DNA of 64,000 nucleotides from Siphonodentalium dalli (GCA_032622095.1 CP136067.1:177106556-177170555), one strand, 5' to 3'. Shown: positions 34,801 through 38,673, counted from the stretch's first letter. The notes: a model not told the origin generated them from the letters alone. Numbers and translations: made by a program.

Positions 34801-37168
34801 ATGTGTTTGTATCAATTCTTGTATCATGACGAGGCTAGTTTTTGTGGCCATATAGCGACGAGGCGGCCTTGGTCGCCGAGTTTAGTCGCTATGTGGCCAC
34901 GAAAACTAGCCGAGTCGCGAAACATGAATCGTTACAAACACAATGTGATATAACACATTTATCTACCATTGGTGTGACAGAATTTATCGCAAAAATTACA
35001 TTTAAATGCCAAAAGTGTTGGATTTGTGTCCGACGATTAGCTTTCTTGAGTAAATTCTCCCAACCTGCAAAGGTATCTGTGTCACGCGATTAGCTCGCTT
35101 TTCAAATTCTCCCAACATCCAAGTTCACGCGAATCACACGAATATGCCAAGCGGAAATTGAATTCAATGGACAAAATCTCTTATACCTGCATGTTTTATA
35201 TAATTTATAATAAATACTGAACAAATACATATTACTTACTTCGTGATATGTTATACCATAATACCCATGATGGTCGGCAATCAAATAATGTTAAAACCTA
35301 GGAACTATTTGTTTATAGTGCACAAGAATATACATTGGAATGTCATTTTGATTTTTTACGCGATTGATGTGACGTCAGTTCATTCATGATTTTGAACCAG
35401 TCAACGACGTCATGAGCGCCTTGTATCGCAACTGCAGTAACGATACAGATGTTTTTATCGCCAATTCGTTATCGCCAATTTTATCAAGGAATTTCGTAGG
35501 AAATGATAGATAAAGACTTTTTATCTCTTATTTTGCTTATATCATCAAAAGCACATCCACACCTGTTGGTTGTAGTTGTCGACTGTTCCAATGTAACAAC
35601 AACAAAAGATGGCTACAAGTCACATTAGAAGTTTTTAAAAAGCATTTATTGGTGAAAGCTGGTTCCTCGTATTGTAAAATTATTTTTTCCTTAACTTAGC
35701 TTACTTATGACGGAGATCTTTCCTCGACAGTAAATGAAGAGACAACTCATATCATAGTTCCGGAAGATGTTAACGTACAGGTATGTAACTAATATGCTGT
35801 TAATTTCATCTCTCCCTGAACCACAGTGATCTATTTGTGTTATTTAAAGCCACATGGCGGTTTGCTCTCCAAAATACACATAATATTATTCGCTTTTGAA
35901 ATTTTCGAGGTATCGAAATAGGTTGTTTAAATATCTTAACTACCTTTCTACAAGCATTATGTAACCCAAAAAGACGTATTGAAGTAATGAAAAATACAAC
36001 TGTGAATACAGTGTTTGGGTCCCAAACACAAAAACAAAACAGCCATTCGCATGACATGGAACAGAAAAGAGCGTTCCGTGGTAATCTATTCCTGATATGG
36101 TAGCAATAAAGAGTGTTTGTCTGACTTCTTGCGAAAAGTTGAAAACAGCTGAAAATGGCTGTGACTTTAGCAAATGTTTATCAGAGCATATGCAGGCGGT
36201 ATATCAATAGTTCTTTTATTTATTGACCTATCCTATCCGTCGCTCCAATTTACGTAGAAATTGTTTTCGAGGTTCAAATGAGCCATGTCTGTTTATGTAT
36301 TTATTGTATCAAATGTTACTTGATTCATTCATATTGTCTGTGCCATCATGTATTGTTCATGATGTTTTTATTTATTAACACTTTCAACACTAAATGGATT
36401 CTCCCATTCAGTTATAAAAGTATTCAATGGAATGGTCTATTTAGAGGGGTACTCAGGTAATATTTTCATAGACCATCTGTGTTGTACTAAATTCTGTTCG
36501 GTGATTGGTCAACTGCCAAATATTGGGTCACCCGTTTCATACCCCAATAACATGAACACGACGTCAAAAATGCTTTACCTAATCTGTGTTATTTGTTACA
36601 GGAAAATAACCCAATTTCTCTCCCCTGAATTATGTCATCTGTGCTTGCAAGACATTTTTTTTCAAATTTATACGACAACTTTTTTTATTTCAAATATTTC
36701 TCAGCTCTAACATAGCTCTATCAGGTGGAAGAAGCTTATTTCCTGACATTCGCTCTGTCATGGTCTCTTTGGGTTGAAAATGGTCAATTTGAGTCAAAAA
36801 ATGGGTAAAATTTAGTGTTTTATGCATGCAAACCAAGGGGCATAACTCAATGACAAATATTACAAAGAAGCTAAAGTACAGACAAATGATTACACCTACA
36901 ATTTCTGTCGAAATTAAAACACGCTCGATGGAACCTATGCCAAAGATAATGGCTCAGTATAGATTTGAACTACAGTACCCCCTCCCAGGTGGTCAAAATT
37001 ACTGGAAATGGTGTATTGCTACTGAAACAAACTGTTCCTGTTTTTTTCCAGATTCTTCAGGAGATCAGAGAGAAAAATAGTGAAGCAGAAATCATCTCAG
37101 TGGAATGGCTTGATGATAGCTTATCTAAGGGTCGAGTGATATTAACAGAGAACTATCAGTATAGCTGA
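748..37168 (+). CDS. CHD1L: CHD1L/ALC1 3' half: linker, macro domain and C-terminal BRCT (12 exons, 5' partial)
   Basis: CHD1L (ALC1) is a nuclear SNF2-family ATPase that slides nucleosomes when its macro domain binds poly(ADP-ribose) made by PARP1 at DNA breaks. Exons: 748-865, 6737-6882, 9247-9326, 14091-14293, 15405-15503, 17033-17103, 24904-25018, 27290-27398, 29381-29466, 32710-32917, 35705-35780, 37052-37168. They total 1428 nt, giving 475 residues and a TGA. Every junction is in phase and collinear with human CHD1L from about its residue 580. Domain order: linker (about 1-60), charged helix (about 75-125), macro domain (about 160-320, [25 protein letters not shown]), basic run [10 protein letters not shown], Ser/Thr-rich spacer, and BRCT (about 384-472, [20 protein letters not shown]). 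The BRCT is absent from human CHD1L and resembles the XRCC1/LIG3 type by eye. The SNF2 exons lie upstream of the window. Introns 8 and 10 have U12-type signals. Identity is very sure; exact ends rest on phase and homology. Confidence 0.95.
3060..3520 (+). repeat. Tandem repeat, about 161-bp period, three copies
   Basis: The phrase AGCTCGTTAGCGCGATAACT recurs at 3099, 3260 and 3421, each followed by AAATTTGG and preceded by GAGTTATGGCCC. The same style of degenerate module occurs in the 2-kb elements at 10747 and 42186. Inside the 4.3-kb transposon. Confidence 0.8.
3524..3892. mobile_element. MITE, TA-flanked, CCCTGCTGGACAAAACAAG ends
   Basis: This 369-bp element has near-perfect terminal inverted repeats CCCTGCTGGACAAAACAAG / CTTGTTTTGTCCAGCAGGG, and TA flanks at 3522-3523 and 3893-3894. 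The interior is GC-rich, with repeated CCGCGGTGTA-like words and GCCGTTCGGCCG-type units. It is inserted in the larger element 1240-5570. Confidence 0.85.
4701..5031. mobile_element. MITE, TAATTGACCA ends with ACCGCGGTATC arrays
   Basis: The left end CCGCTGTACTTAAAGTAATTG follows TA, and the right end ...CTGGTCAATTACTT runs into a T tract. The interior consists of repeated CCGCGGTAT words. It is a short relative, in inverted orientation, of the 2.4-kb element 29999-32381. It is nested in 1240-5570. Confidence 0.75.
5573..6502 (+). other. Intronic DNA, nothing recognised
   Basis: This is AT-rich CHD1L intron sequence to the right of the 4.3-kb transposon. I see no exon, RNA gene or clear repeat in it. 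Confidence 0.6.
6503..6678. mobile_element. Palindromic TA-flanked MITE, CTGTAATGCCCTAAATAATC ends
   Basis: Inverted arms of about 75 bp (TAATGCCCTAAATAATCGAC, AGCAGAATTATGGGTAAC) are flanked by TA. It is one of at least ten copies of the family in the window. A TA target and long terminal inverted repeats fit a Tc1/mariner-derived MITE. It sits just upstream of CHD1L exon b. Confidence 0.85.
6737..6882 (+). CDS. CHD1L: CHD1L exon b: nucleosome acidic-patch linker
   Basis: The acceptor is TTATAG at 6731-6736, not the CTCAG five bases later. Only the former completes the split codon and keeps the length of human CHD1L (FEQLVNLQK versus FENLFEAQK). The donor is AAG|GTAATA. The EGRTMRKK segment keeps both arginines of human EGRSLRNK. 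From memory, these are R611 and R614, reported to contact the nucleosome acidic patch. It continues with [12 protein letters not shown], like human LSPEELEDRQKK. Confidence 0.95.
7007..7398. mobile_element. TTAA-flanked MITE, CCCTTTACCCAACA ends, carrying a double hairpin
   Basis: A 392-bp element between TTAA at 7003-7006 and 7399-7402. Its terminal inverted repeats are CCCTTTACCCAACA / TGTTGGGTAAAGGG. The TTAA target and CCC start fit a piggyBac-like MITE. The double-hairpin module occupies 7027-7255. Confidence 0.85.
7027..7255. repeat. Double-hairpin module (CCCTGTGCCAATGC...)
   Basis: It begins CCCTGTGCCAATGCATTC and ends with its inverse. Each end is a hairpin of about 70 bp (AGAGAATGCATTGG stem, GTCGACCATAGGTCG apex), and the right hairpin is the exact inverse of the left, including its single stem mismatch. 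An AT-rich spacer lies between them. The same module is found in MITEs with other termini at 14384-14751, 25035-25318 and 33867-34329. Confidence 0.85.
7596..7838. mobile_element. CCCTTTCATGATGG MITE
   Basis: The left end is CCCTTTCATGATGGAAGCTG and the right end is CTCCAGTCATGGAAGGG. A GCACTGGTGCAGC small palindrome and two worn ATATAAGAGAATG-type hairpins lie inside. Confidence 0.7.
8459..9196. mobile_element. Composite of GAGGTCCCCAGAGGGTG hairpin MITEs
   Basis: Three hairpin arms of the family lie at 8475-8560, 8790-8875 and 9090-9185. The best arm reads GAGGTTCCCAGAGGGTGAAT ... CACCCTCTGGGGACCTC around a GCTAGCCC...GGGGTAGC loop. The ends read TCTGTCATTTGCAGAATG and its inverse. It lies just upstream of CHD1L exon c. 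Confidence 0.8.
9247..9326 (+). CDS. CHD1L: CHD1L exon c: charged helix
   Basis: The acceptor is TTTCAG and the donor is AGAAG|GTGAGG. It encodes [19 protein letters not shown]..., directly collinear with human [20 protein letters not shown]. The composition predicts a long alpha helix. It ends with two bases of a split codon. Confidence 0.94.
9345..9640. mobile_element. TTAA / AGGTACTCAATC element, right end missing
   Basis: It starts AGGTACTCAATCTGAT after TTAA and shares CCTCGACTCGAAATATTTTT and ATCTTCATCTGCAAATT with the full copies at 21456 and 40083. The terminal GAGTACCT is absent. Confidence 0.7.
9723..10306 (+). repeat. ATAGAGTGACCTATAGG short retroelement tail, interrupted, with (TATC)n
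   Basis: The sequence ATAGAGTGACCTATAGGTCC ... ACATGTCACTATAATTAATA resumes after an insertion (9796-about 10246) and ends in a TATC tract at 10276-10301. An uninterrupted relative ending in TTCAA repeats is at 53919-54037. It looks like the 3' end of a SINE or LINE. Confidence 0.6.
9796..10246. mobile_element. TATACCCCC...GTCCGTCC insertion element
   Basis: It begins TATACCCCCAAAATGGGG, a short palindrome. This is followed by GTCCGTCC arrays, then degenerate AACTATGAACCGATTT modules, and an end near GGGGGTATGCTAGCACTCG. It interrupts the retroelement tail at 9723-10306. I place it in no superfamily. Confidence 0.55.
10371..10655. mobile_element. CCCTTTCATGATGG MITE, inverted orientation
   Basis: It reads GAGCTTCCTGAAATTTTGCG at the left and CGCAGCTCTCATCATGTAAGGGTTAA at the right, so it is the inverse of the copy at 25035. 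Partly duplicated hairpin arms (TATATGCGTTTGAGAATGC twice) lie within. Confidence 0.7.
10747..12792 (+). mobile_element. 2-kb interspersed element, copy 1
   Basis: It is nearly identical over its whole length to 42186-44182. It opens with a palindrome (TTTACCCATACCATAG / inverse) and GTCCGTCC/GTCTGTCT arrays. It then has three degenerate modules around CAGATCGAGTTCGAATATGG and GGAGTTATGGCCC. A second, related start lies at 11880. It ends with the hairpin GCCGATCGTGATCGGC plus CTCTCGTT. No open reading frame of note. A 3' hairpin and insertion in a T run would fit a Helitron/Helentron-type non-autonomous element, but this is inference. Confidence 0.75.
12793..13399 (+). other. Intronic DNA, nothing recognised
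   Basis: This stretch is somewhat GC-richer (GGCGCGC and GCGATCGC words at 12804 and 13262) but holds no exon or repeat family that I can name. Confidence 0.5.
13400..13920 (-). pseudogene. LTR-retrotransposon gag (capsid-like) relic
   Basis: The minus strand has an open stretch at 13565-13855 containing [18 protein letters not shown] and a later D-x-L...[10 protein letters not shown]-type segment. This is the pattern of the UBN2/gag-like capsid region common in invertebrate LTR retrotransposons. Related residues (NITKEEKM) continue in another frame at about 13490, after a stop and a frame change, and a stop also interrupts the upstream side near 13862. It is therefore a broken remnant. No LTRs, protease or reverse transcriptase are seen nearby. 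Assigned by motif memory only. Confidence 0.55.
14091..14293 (+). CDS. CHD1L: CHD1L exon d: acidic spacer and start of macro domain
   Basis: The acceptor is CATTCCAG and the donor is GCAG|GTAATG. It encodes [13 protein letters not shown], an acidic stretch ([10 protein letters not shown]), then [19 protein letters not shown] and VIVHCA. The human counterpart is LKYVSGDVTHP ... DALIVHCV. The GDVT aspartate is the expected adenine-contacting residue of macro domains. Confidence 0.95.
14339..14798. mobile_element. TA-flanked MITE, TGTGACCCGCCATAT ends, with double hairpin
   Basis: A 460-bp element between TA at 14337-14338 and 14799-14800. The terminal inverted repeats are TGTGACCCGCCATATGAAAT / ATTTGATATGGCAGGTCACA, extended by CCAGTCG...CGACTGG. 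The double-hairpin module fills 14384-14751. It starts only about 45 bp after CHD1L exon d. Confidence 0.85.
14384..14751. repeat. Double-hairpin module, second copy
   Basis: It begins CCCTGTGCCAATGCATTC and ends with the inverse, with the same two hairpins and GTCGACCATAGGTCG apex as 7027-7255. The spacer is longer (about 220 bp) and AT-rich. The host terminal repeats are unrelated to those around the first copy. Confidence 0.85.
14893..14962. repeat. Solo arm of the GAGGTCCCCAGAGGGTG MITE
   Basis: TGTCTGTCATTTGCAGTATG then GAGGTCCCCAGAGGGTGAAT is present, but the return arm is missing. Confidence 0.7.
15405..15503 (+). CDS. CHD1L: CHD1L exon e: macro domain ligand loop
   Basis: The acceptor is CTTGCAG and the donor is AAAG|GTAAAG. 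It encodes [20 protein letters not shown] and YELAGQMK. Human CHD1L has DDSGHWGRGGLFTALEKRS and YELAGKMK. The glycine-rich loop contacts the distal ribose/diphosphate in macro domains. Confidence 0.95.
15582..16251. mobile_element. Inverted-repeat element, GGCCAAAAAAAAGTTTTGGTTCTC ends
   Basis: The left end reads AAGTTTTGGTTCTCAGGC and the right end GCCCGAGAACCAAAACAC, both next to A/T runs and GGCC. A second member is at 38887-39776 and shares the interior GGTAGTACAATGTCAT and AAATAAAACCCTC. Confidence 0.7.
16293..16415 (+). other. Coding-like orphan segment (exon relic?)
   Basis: After a good acceptor (TTTCTTTGCCAG) one frame reads [17 protein letters not shown] and then [19 protein letters not shown], with GC-richer, codon-like sequence unlike the surrounding AT-rich intron. 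It resembles one or two hydrophobic membrane segments. No donor or partner exon is evident, and it does not fit CHD1L phase or homology. It could be a captured exon, a pseudogene fragment or chance. I do not recognise the protein. Confidence 0.25.
16620..16731. mobile_element. Short palindromic TA MITE (CGTAATGCCCTAAATAATC)
   Basis: It has TA flanks and the same arms as 6503-6678, but most of the interior is deleted. Confidence 0.8.
16863..17062 (+). repeat. Four 50-bp tandem copies of an acceptor plus exon start
   Basis: The unit runs from CAATGGTTGTTTTATTTCAG through ATCTTGCCCTTGGAGACTGT to CATCTGATAG. Copies start at 16863, 16913, 16963 and 17013. Each contains the complete 3' splice site and the first 30 bases of CHD1L exon f; only the last runs on into GATGACCGG. 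Copy 1 differs in the pyrimidine tract, and copy 3 has CATTTG for CATCTG. Confidence 0.95.
17033..17103 (+). CDS. CHD1L: CHD1L exon f: macro domain core
   Basis: It encodes [20 protein letters not shown] then GRDW, matching human [20 protein letters not shown] GQDL. The fourth acceptor (AG at 17031-17032) is chosen because use of any of the first three meets an in-frame stop within the repeated segment. The donor is TGG|GTAATC, phase 0. Confidence 0.93.
17138..17974. mobile_element. Non-autonomous hAT element, perfect 8-bp duplication
   Basis: The terminal inverted repeat is TAGGGCTGCAACGAT / ATCGTTGCAGCCCTA. The target duplication TTCAGAGT lies at 17130-17137 and 17975-17982. Left subterminal repeats ACGATACGATACGTATCGCG are typical of hAT ends. 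No transposase is seen. It lies 35 bp after CHD1L exon f. Confidence 0.9.
18169..18514. repeat. Interspersed repeat AAAGACATATTATGG..., copy 1
   Basis: It shares about 340 bp with 24316-24690: AAAGACATATTATGGACTTG, ATTCTACTAACATCGCCG, TAAATATTTACATCTCG and GATCACCCTACCAGAGTG. Coding capacity is absent and the class is unknown. Confidence 0.75.
18778..19171 (+). repeat. GCTCACCTGAG / GTCCGTCC element, 5' part
   Basis: It begins AGCTCACCTGAGACGGAGTC, followed by GTCCGTCCATCCGTC and degenerate modules (TTCATATTTGGTGTGG, GTTCAGATTTGTTCAAATG, GGGCCATAA). It is interrupted at 19172 and continues at about 22313. Related copies are at 22931 and, inverted, at 61800-62130. Confidence 0.7.
20983..21143. 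repeat. 161-bp near-perfect palindrome
   Basis: Arms ATAAGGATTAACTGTCATGT and onward through GGTGAGGTAAGTGG close on AAAACCCTTCGGGTTTT, a stem capped by a TTCG loop. Only a few mismatches in about 78 bp of stem. Confidence 0.85.
21456..21841. mobile_element. TTAA-flanked MITE, AGGTACTCAATCCGATC ends
   Basis: A 386-bp element between TTAA at 21452-21455 and 21842-21845. The ends are AGGTACTCAATCCGATC / GATCGGATTGAGTACCT. The interior contains GATTTGAGTCGAGGAAGCC and a TATCGATTTTAGAAAT segment. Other copies: 40083-40497, 62529-63008, and partial copies at 9345 and 62140-62511. Confidence 0.85.
22313..23575 (+). repeat. GCTCACCTGAG element remainder and a second copy
   Basis: Positions 22313-22500 continue the element cut at 19172. 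A further copy starts at 22931 (GCTCACCTGAGATGAAGC, GTCCGTCCATCC) and runs through four AGATTTGTTCAAATG / GGTCAAATAGG modules to about 23575. A G15 run at 22878-22892 lies between, and a G20 run follows at 23872-23891. Confidence 0.6.
23576..24315 (+). other. Intronic DNA with a G20 run
   Basis: No exon or named repeat is seen. The only striking item is the run of 20 G at 23872-23891, preceded by GGAGGAGGGAGG. Confidence 0.5.
24316..24690. repeat. Interspersed repeat AAAGACATATTATG..., copy 2
   Basis: It is related to 18169-18514 over most of its length, with GATCACCCTACCGGAGTG at the end and a few short insertions. Confidence 0.75.
24904..25018 (+). CDS. CHD1L: CHD1L exon g: macro domain, [13 protein letters not shown]
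   Basis: The acceptor is TATTCTAG and the donor is AATG|GTAGGT. It encodes [20 protein letters not shown] and [18 protein letters not shown]; human has [20 protein letters not shown] and AALEEGLKKIFLAAKKKK. Length is conserved without gaps. Confidence 0.95.
25035..25318. mobile_element. TTAA-flanked MITE, CCCTTTCATGA ends, with double hairpin
   Basis: A 284-bp element between TTAA at 25031-25034 and 25319-25322. The left end is CCCTTTCATGA(GGTTC)ATGATGGGAG and the right end is CTCCAATCATGGAAGGG. Inside are the GCTGCGCTAGTGCAGC palindrome and two hairpins of the ATGCATTGGCACAG type. It starts 17 bp after CHD1L exon g. Confidence 0.85.
25424..27165 (+). mobile_element. Helitron-like element (5' TCTATATATATAAAAG), interrupted
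   Basis: The start TCTATATATATAAAAGAGTA followed by TCTGTCTGTCTGTTTG and CCTGGACCGATTTCAACTGA resembles known Helitron 5' ends. A possible 3' end is the hairpin AGGGGCTGTATGCCCCTAGC near 27120-27139. The middle is occupied by the insertion 25574-26946. Assignment is tentative. Confidence 0.4.
25574..26946. mobile_element. 1.37-kb element, CAGGGTTTCCG ends, 7-bp duplication GTTAATG
   Basis: CAGGGTTTCCG at the left is matched by CGGAAACCCTG at the right. The flanking GTTAATG at 25567-25573 and 26947-26953 is perfect. It contains CCCGTGCATAAAAATGTCC / CCCGTGCACAAAAATATTC repeats. No transposase is seen. The duplication length suggests a P-like or hAT-like element. Confidence 0.75.
27290..27398 (+). 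CDS. CHD1L: CHD1L exon h: HLPRIGH...[11 protein letters not shown]12 donor
   Basis: The acceptor is GTTTTGCAG. It encodes [19 protein letters not shown] then [17 protein letters not shown], nearly the human sequence ([17 protein letters not shown]). It ends two bases into a codon at a donor reading GTATCCTTTC, which is the U12-type consensus rather than the usual GTRAGT. Confidence 0.95.
27564..28520. mobile_element. Non-autonomous hAT element, TAGTGCTGAAACGG ends
   Basis: The ends are TAGTGCTGAAACGG / CCGTTTCAGCACTA. The 8-bp flanks GTTTGGAT (27556-27563) and ATTTGGAT (28521-28528) differ at one base. Subterminal CCGGTTAACCG / ACCGGATATCCG repeats are present at both ends. The body has no transposase frame. 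It lies in the U12 intron. Confidence 0.85.
28521..29040 (+). other. Intronic DNA, nothing recognised
   Basis: This is AT-rich sequence of CHD1L intron 8 between the hAT element and a MITE cluster. No gene or repeat family is evident. Confidence 0.5.
29041..29325. mobile_element. CCCTTTCATGATGG-type MITE composite
   Basis: It contains a right end (CTCCCATCATGGAAGGGTTAA at 29084-29104) directly followed by a second element. That element has hairpins at 29106-29180 and 29216-29278 and an end CTCCCATCACGGAAGG. Confidence 0.7.
29381..29466 (+). CDS. CHD1L: CHD1L exon i: end of macro domain and basic/acidic tail
   Basis: It completes TYIYYFPR (human TYIYYFPR), then [20 protein letters not shown] and a serine-containing stretch. 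The basic run could be a nuclear localisation signal. Human CHD1L ends about 20 residues past this point, whereas here the frame goes on. The donor is GAAC|GTAATT. Confidence 0.92.
29788..32645. mobile_element. Element with GGTCATGCAATGTCAATTTC ends, split by a 2.4-kb transposon
   Basis: The left part is AGGTCATGCAATGTCAATTTCC ... CTCCGGCC and the right part is AGGCCTGAGAAATGGGAAATTGAC. A compact relative lies at 40636-41108, with the shared interior AAAAAGGTTGTAC and GGGACCATGCA. The TA element 29999-32381 is inserted between the parts. Confidence 0.6.
29999..32381. mobile_element. 2.4-kb TA-flanked transposon with ACCGCGGTAT arrays
   Basis: The ends CCGCTATTCTCAAAGTAATTG and, inverted, CCGCTATACTTAAAGTAATTG are flanked by TA (29997-29998, 32382-32383). 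Both ends hold about 200 bp of repeated ACCGCGGTATC words in both orientations. The interior (30240-32150) has no reading frame above about 100 codons. It is a long relative of 4701-5031. Confidence 0.75.
32710..32917 (+). CDS. CHD1L: CHD1L exon j: Ser/Thr linker and first half of BRCT; AT-AC donor
   Basis: The acceptor is TAATTTCAG. It encodes a polar spacer ([19 protein letters not shown]) and the BRCT start [18 protein letters not shown] then [10 protein letters not shown]. It ends two bases into a codon at ATATCCTTTG, the AT-AC U12 donor consensus. Reading on without splicing gives a stop after about 20 codons. The exon itself starts GTAAGAAG, so CAG|GTAAG also resembles a donor. Confidence 0.88.
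33023..33600. repeat. 66-bp minisatellite, about nine copies
   Basis: The unit contains GACCAGCTTAGAGAGAGGGT, ATGGTAAATATCCTCTCTCT and GTCCATCCATCTGTTGAGCT. GACCAG starts lie at 33025, 33091, 33157, 33221, 33287, 33353, 33419, 33485 and 33551. One unit has lost a CT. Because 66 is divisible by three, both strands stay open by periodicity, so these are not genes. Confidence 0.95.
33867..34329. mobile_element. TTAA-flanked MITE, CCCTTTCAGTGCCA ends, with one hairpin
   Basis: A 463-bp element between TTAA at 33863-33866 and 34330-34333. The ends are CCCTTTCAGTGCCA / TGGCACTGAAATGG. It includes one hairpin of the double-hairpin module at 33909-33988 (GTCGACCATAGGTCG apex). Its partner hairpin is missing. 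Confidence 0.85.
34400..34690. mobile_element. GAGGTCCCCAGAGGGTG hairpin MITE
   Basis: Two hairpin arms (34425-34515 and 34590-34670) with ends TGTGTCTGACATTTCCAGAA and CTGCAATTGACAGACAC. The spacer is shortened. Confidence 0.8.
34797..34947. repeat. Foldback element
   Basis: Inverted arms ACACAATGTGTTTGTATCAA ... GCTAGTTTTTGTGGCCATAT / ATGTGGCCACGAAAACTAGC ... TTACAAACACAATGTG around a GGCGGCCTTGGTCGCCG centre. Confidence 0.75.
35705..35780 (+). CDS. CHD1L: CHD1L exon k: BRCT core
   Basis: It starts after the terminal AC of the U12 intron. It encodes [20 protein letters not shown] then DVNVQ. THIIV is the usual BRCT strand after the variable loop. The donor is CAG|GTATGT, phase 0. Confidence 0.9.
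35781..37051 (+). other. CHD1L: CHD1L intron 11, nothing recognised
   Basis: An ordinary U2-type intron (GTATGT ... TTTTTTTCCAG). I see no repeat family or RNA gene in it. Confidence 0.6.
37052..37168 (+). CDS. CHD1L: CHD1L last exon: BRCT end and stop
   Basis: It encodes [19 protein letters not shown] then [19 protein letters not shown] and TGA at 37166-37168. The tryptophan in SVEWLDDSL is the conserved BRCT helix-3 residue. The 3' untranslated region is not defined: a hairpin MITE starts about 85 bp downstream, and the first AATAAA seen is at 37911. Confidence 0.92.
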   Translation: MLQEIREKNSEAEIISVEWLDDSLSKGRVILTENYQYS

Positions 37169-37252
37169 AAGAGTCCTGGGTGGTATCTCAGTGGTTCCGC
37201 AGAAATGTTAGAGATCTGAAAACAATTGGATTGCTGTATTTGTAGCCAAGTC

Positions 37253-37795
37253 TGAGTTTAGTGTGCGTGTCATTTTCATGATGAGCACCCCAGAGGGTGA
37301 ATTTAGTGATGCTATCCCTCACAGCGGGCTAGCATCACAAAATTCACCCTCTGGGGACCTCATTCTGATTAGGCCTCAATGTCTTCACTCCACTGGAAAT
37401 AATAACAAACACCCAATTATGTTTGGAAACTAGCCACGACGAGCTACTCTAGAAGTTGACGGGGGCGAACTTTATGCTGGAAGTGAATCCGATTCTTGAA
37501 CATGTGACCCCGCTTTGTTATCACTAAGCCCCATTGGCTGTTACCTCGTCACGTGTTCATAACTAACATAATTACACCCAATTACGGAAACCCACCGTTC
37601 CCCGCGCAATTTAATTATGTTAACCAATGTCGCCAAGACAAATGTTTTTCTCTATACTGCGAAACGCGAAAACCTATTATTCTCTGGACAGTTTCTTTAT
37701 TGTAGAAACTTCTTCACATAGATTGGTAGACGTCACATTGCATAATCGAGGTTCCCAATGGGTGTACATCACAATAGAATGACAGGCACACTAAA
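37253..37795. mobile_element. GAGGTCCCCAGAGGGTG MITE just after CHD1L
   Basis: The left hairpin is 37280-37370 (CCCCAGAGGGTGAATTTAG / inverse). An unrelated segment of about 300 bp (37380-37700) precedes the family spacer GAAACTTCTTCACATAGATT and CATTGCATAATCGAGGTTCC. The right end is reduced to AATGACAGGCACACT. It may form part of the CHD1L 3' untranslated region. Confidence 0.7.
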
Positions 37796-37852
37796 TGTCG
37801 TGATATGGCCTTAGTGGCTAAAGCGACATAAAAACCCCAATCAATCAATCTA
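37796..37852 (+). repeat. SINE 3' tail
   Basis: GATATGGCCTTAGTGGCTAA, AGCGACATAAAAACCCC and (AATC)n are the conserved tail pattern of many molluscan tRNA-derived SINEs. The head is missing. Confidence 0.55.
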
Positions 37853-38148
37853 AACTCAGGCTTGTAGCATTATTTATTTGTTCTGCTTATAAACCTCATT
37901 GCGATACTGCAATAAACCCTTTCTTTACTAAATGGATTCTCCCATTCAGTTATAACAAATATTCATTGGAATGGTCTTTTATCCATTTGGAAGGGATGGT
38001 ACTAAAATCTGAAAGCAAATAGATAAAAAGATAACACAAGTGCAGAAGGATTCCTATTCATTAGTGGGAAATGTTCATTTAATAAGTTATTTCTGAACAT
38101 TTCCTTAGGGAACTACTCATCGAGTCTTTAGTATAGAAATGGTTAACC

Positions 38149-38398
38149 CTTCCATGACTGGAGCTTCCTGAAATTTTGTGAAAACCCTGTGCCAATGCAT
38201 TCTCTTATATATGTGAGTCTCCGTTAGGAAGCCTCGCATATATAAGAGAATGCATTTGCCTAAAAATATTACCTTGACCGTATAAGCCAGTGCATTCACT
38301 TATATATGCAAGGGTCCCTATTGGAGACTCGCATATATAAGAGAATGCTCTCGTACAGGGTCTTAATGTTACACCAGCGCAGCTCCTGTCATGAAAGC
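38149..38398. mobile_element. CCCTTCCATGACTGG MITE with double hairpin
   Basis: It starts after TTAA with CCCTTCCATGACTGGAGC and ends CAGCTCCTGTCATGAAAG. Two hairpins (38187-38260 and 38285-38357) are bounded by CCCTGTGCC and ACAGGG. Confidence 0.75.
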
Positions 38399-38673
38399 AT
38401 CGTACAGCATCTGACCTCAATAAACCGAGAGAGAAATTGTTACTATTGACTGACAGTATTCTAATGTAGAGCGGTCTTCAGAATGTAGAGAAAAGCCGCT
38501 ATAGAAAGTTGTGATATTGTTTTTAGCTTGTCTCATTCCCTTATTAGACTTTATGGTCATCCTTCAACAGCCAGTGACACTGATCGTGATAAATGTTAGC
38601 TTTATTCCAACAAGAAAAAGGAATCAAAGAGGCTCGAAAATCAGCCAGGATAACTGTCACATATGCACAACTT

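Larger units (their letters stand above)
32918..35704 (+). other. CHD1L: CHD1L intron 10, U12-type AT-AC
   Basis: It begins ATATCCTTTG and ends TTTTCCTTAACTTAGCTTAC. The branch-site match TTCCTTAACT lies about 10 nt before the terminal AC. Splicing AT to AC joins GC|T to give RFILA-YDGDL in frame, across the BRCT domain. No GT-AG alternative keeps both the frame and the domain. Confidence 0.9.
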
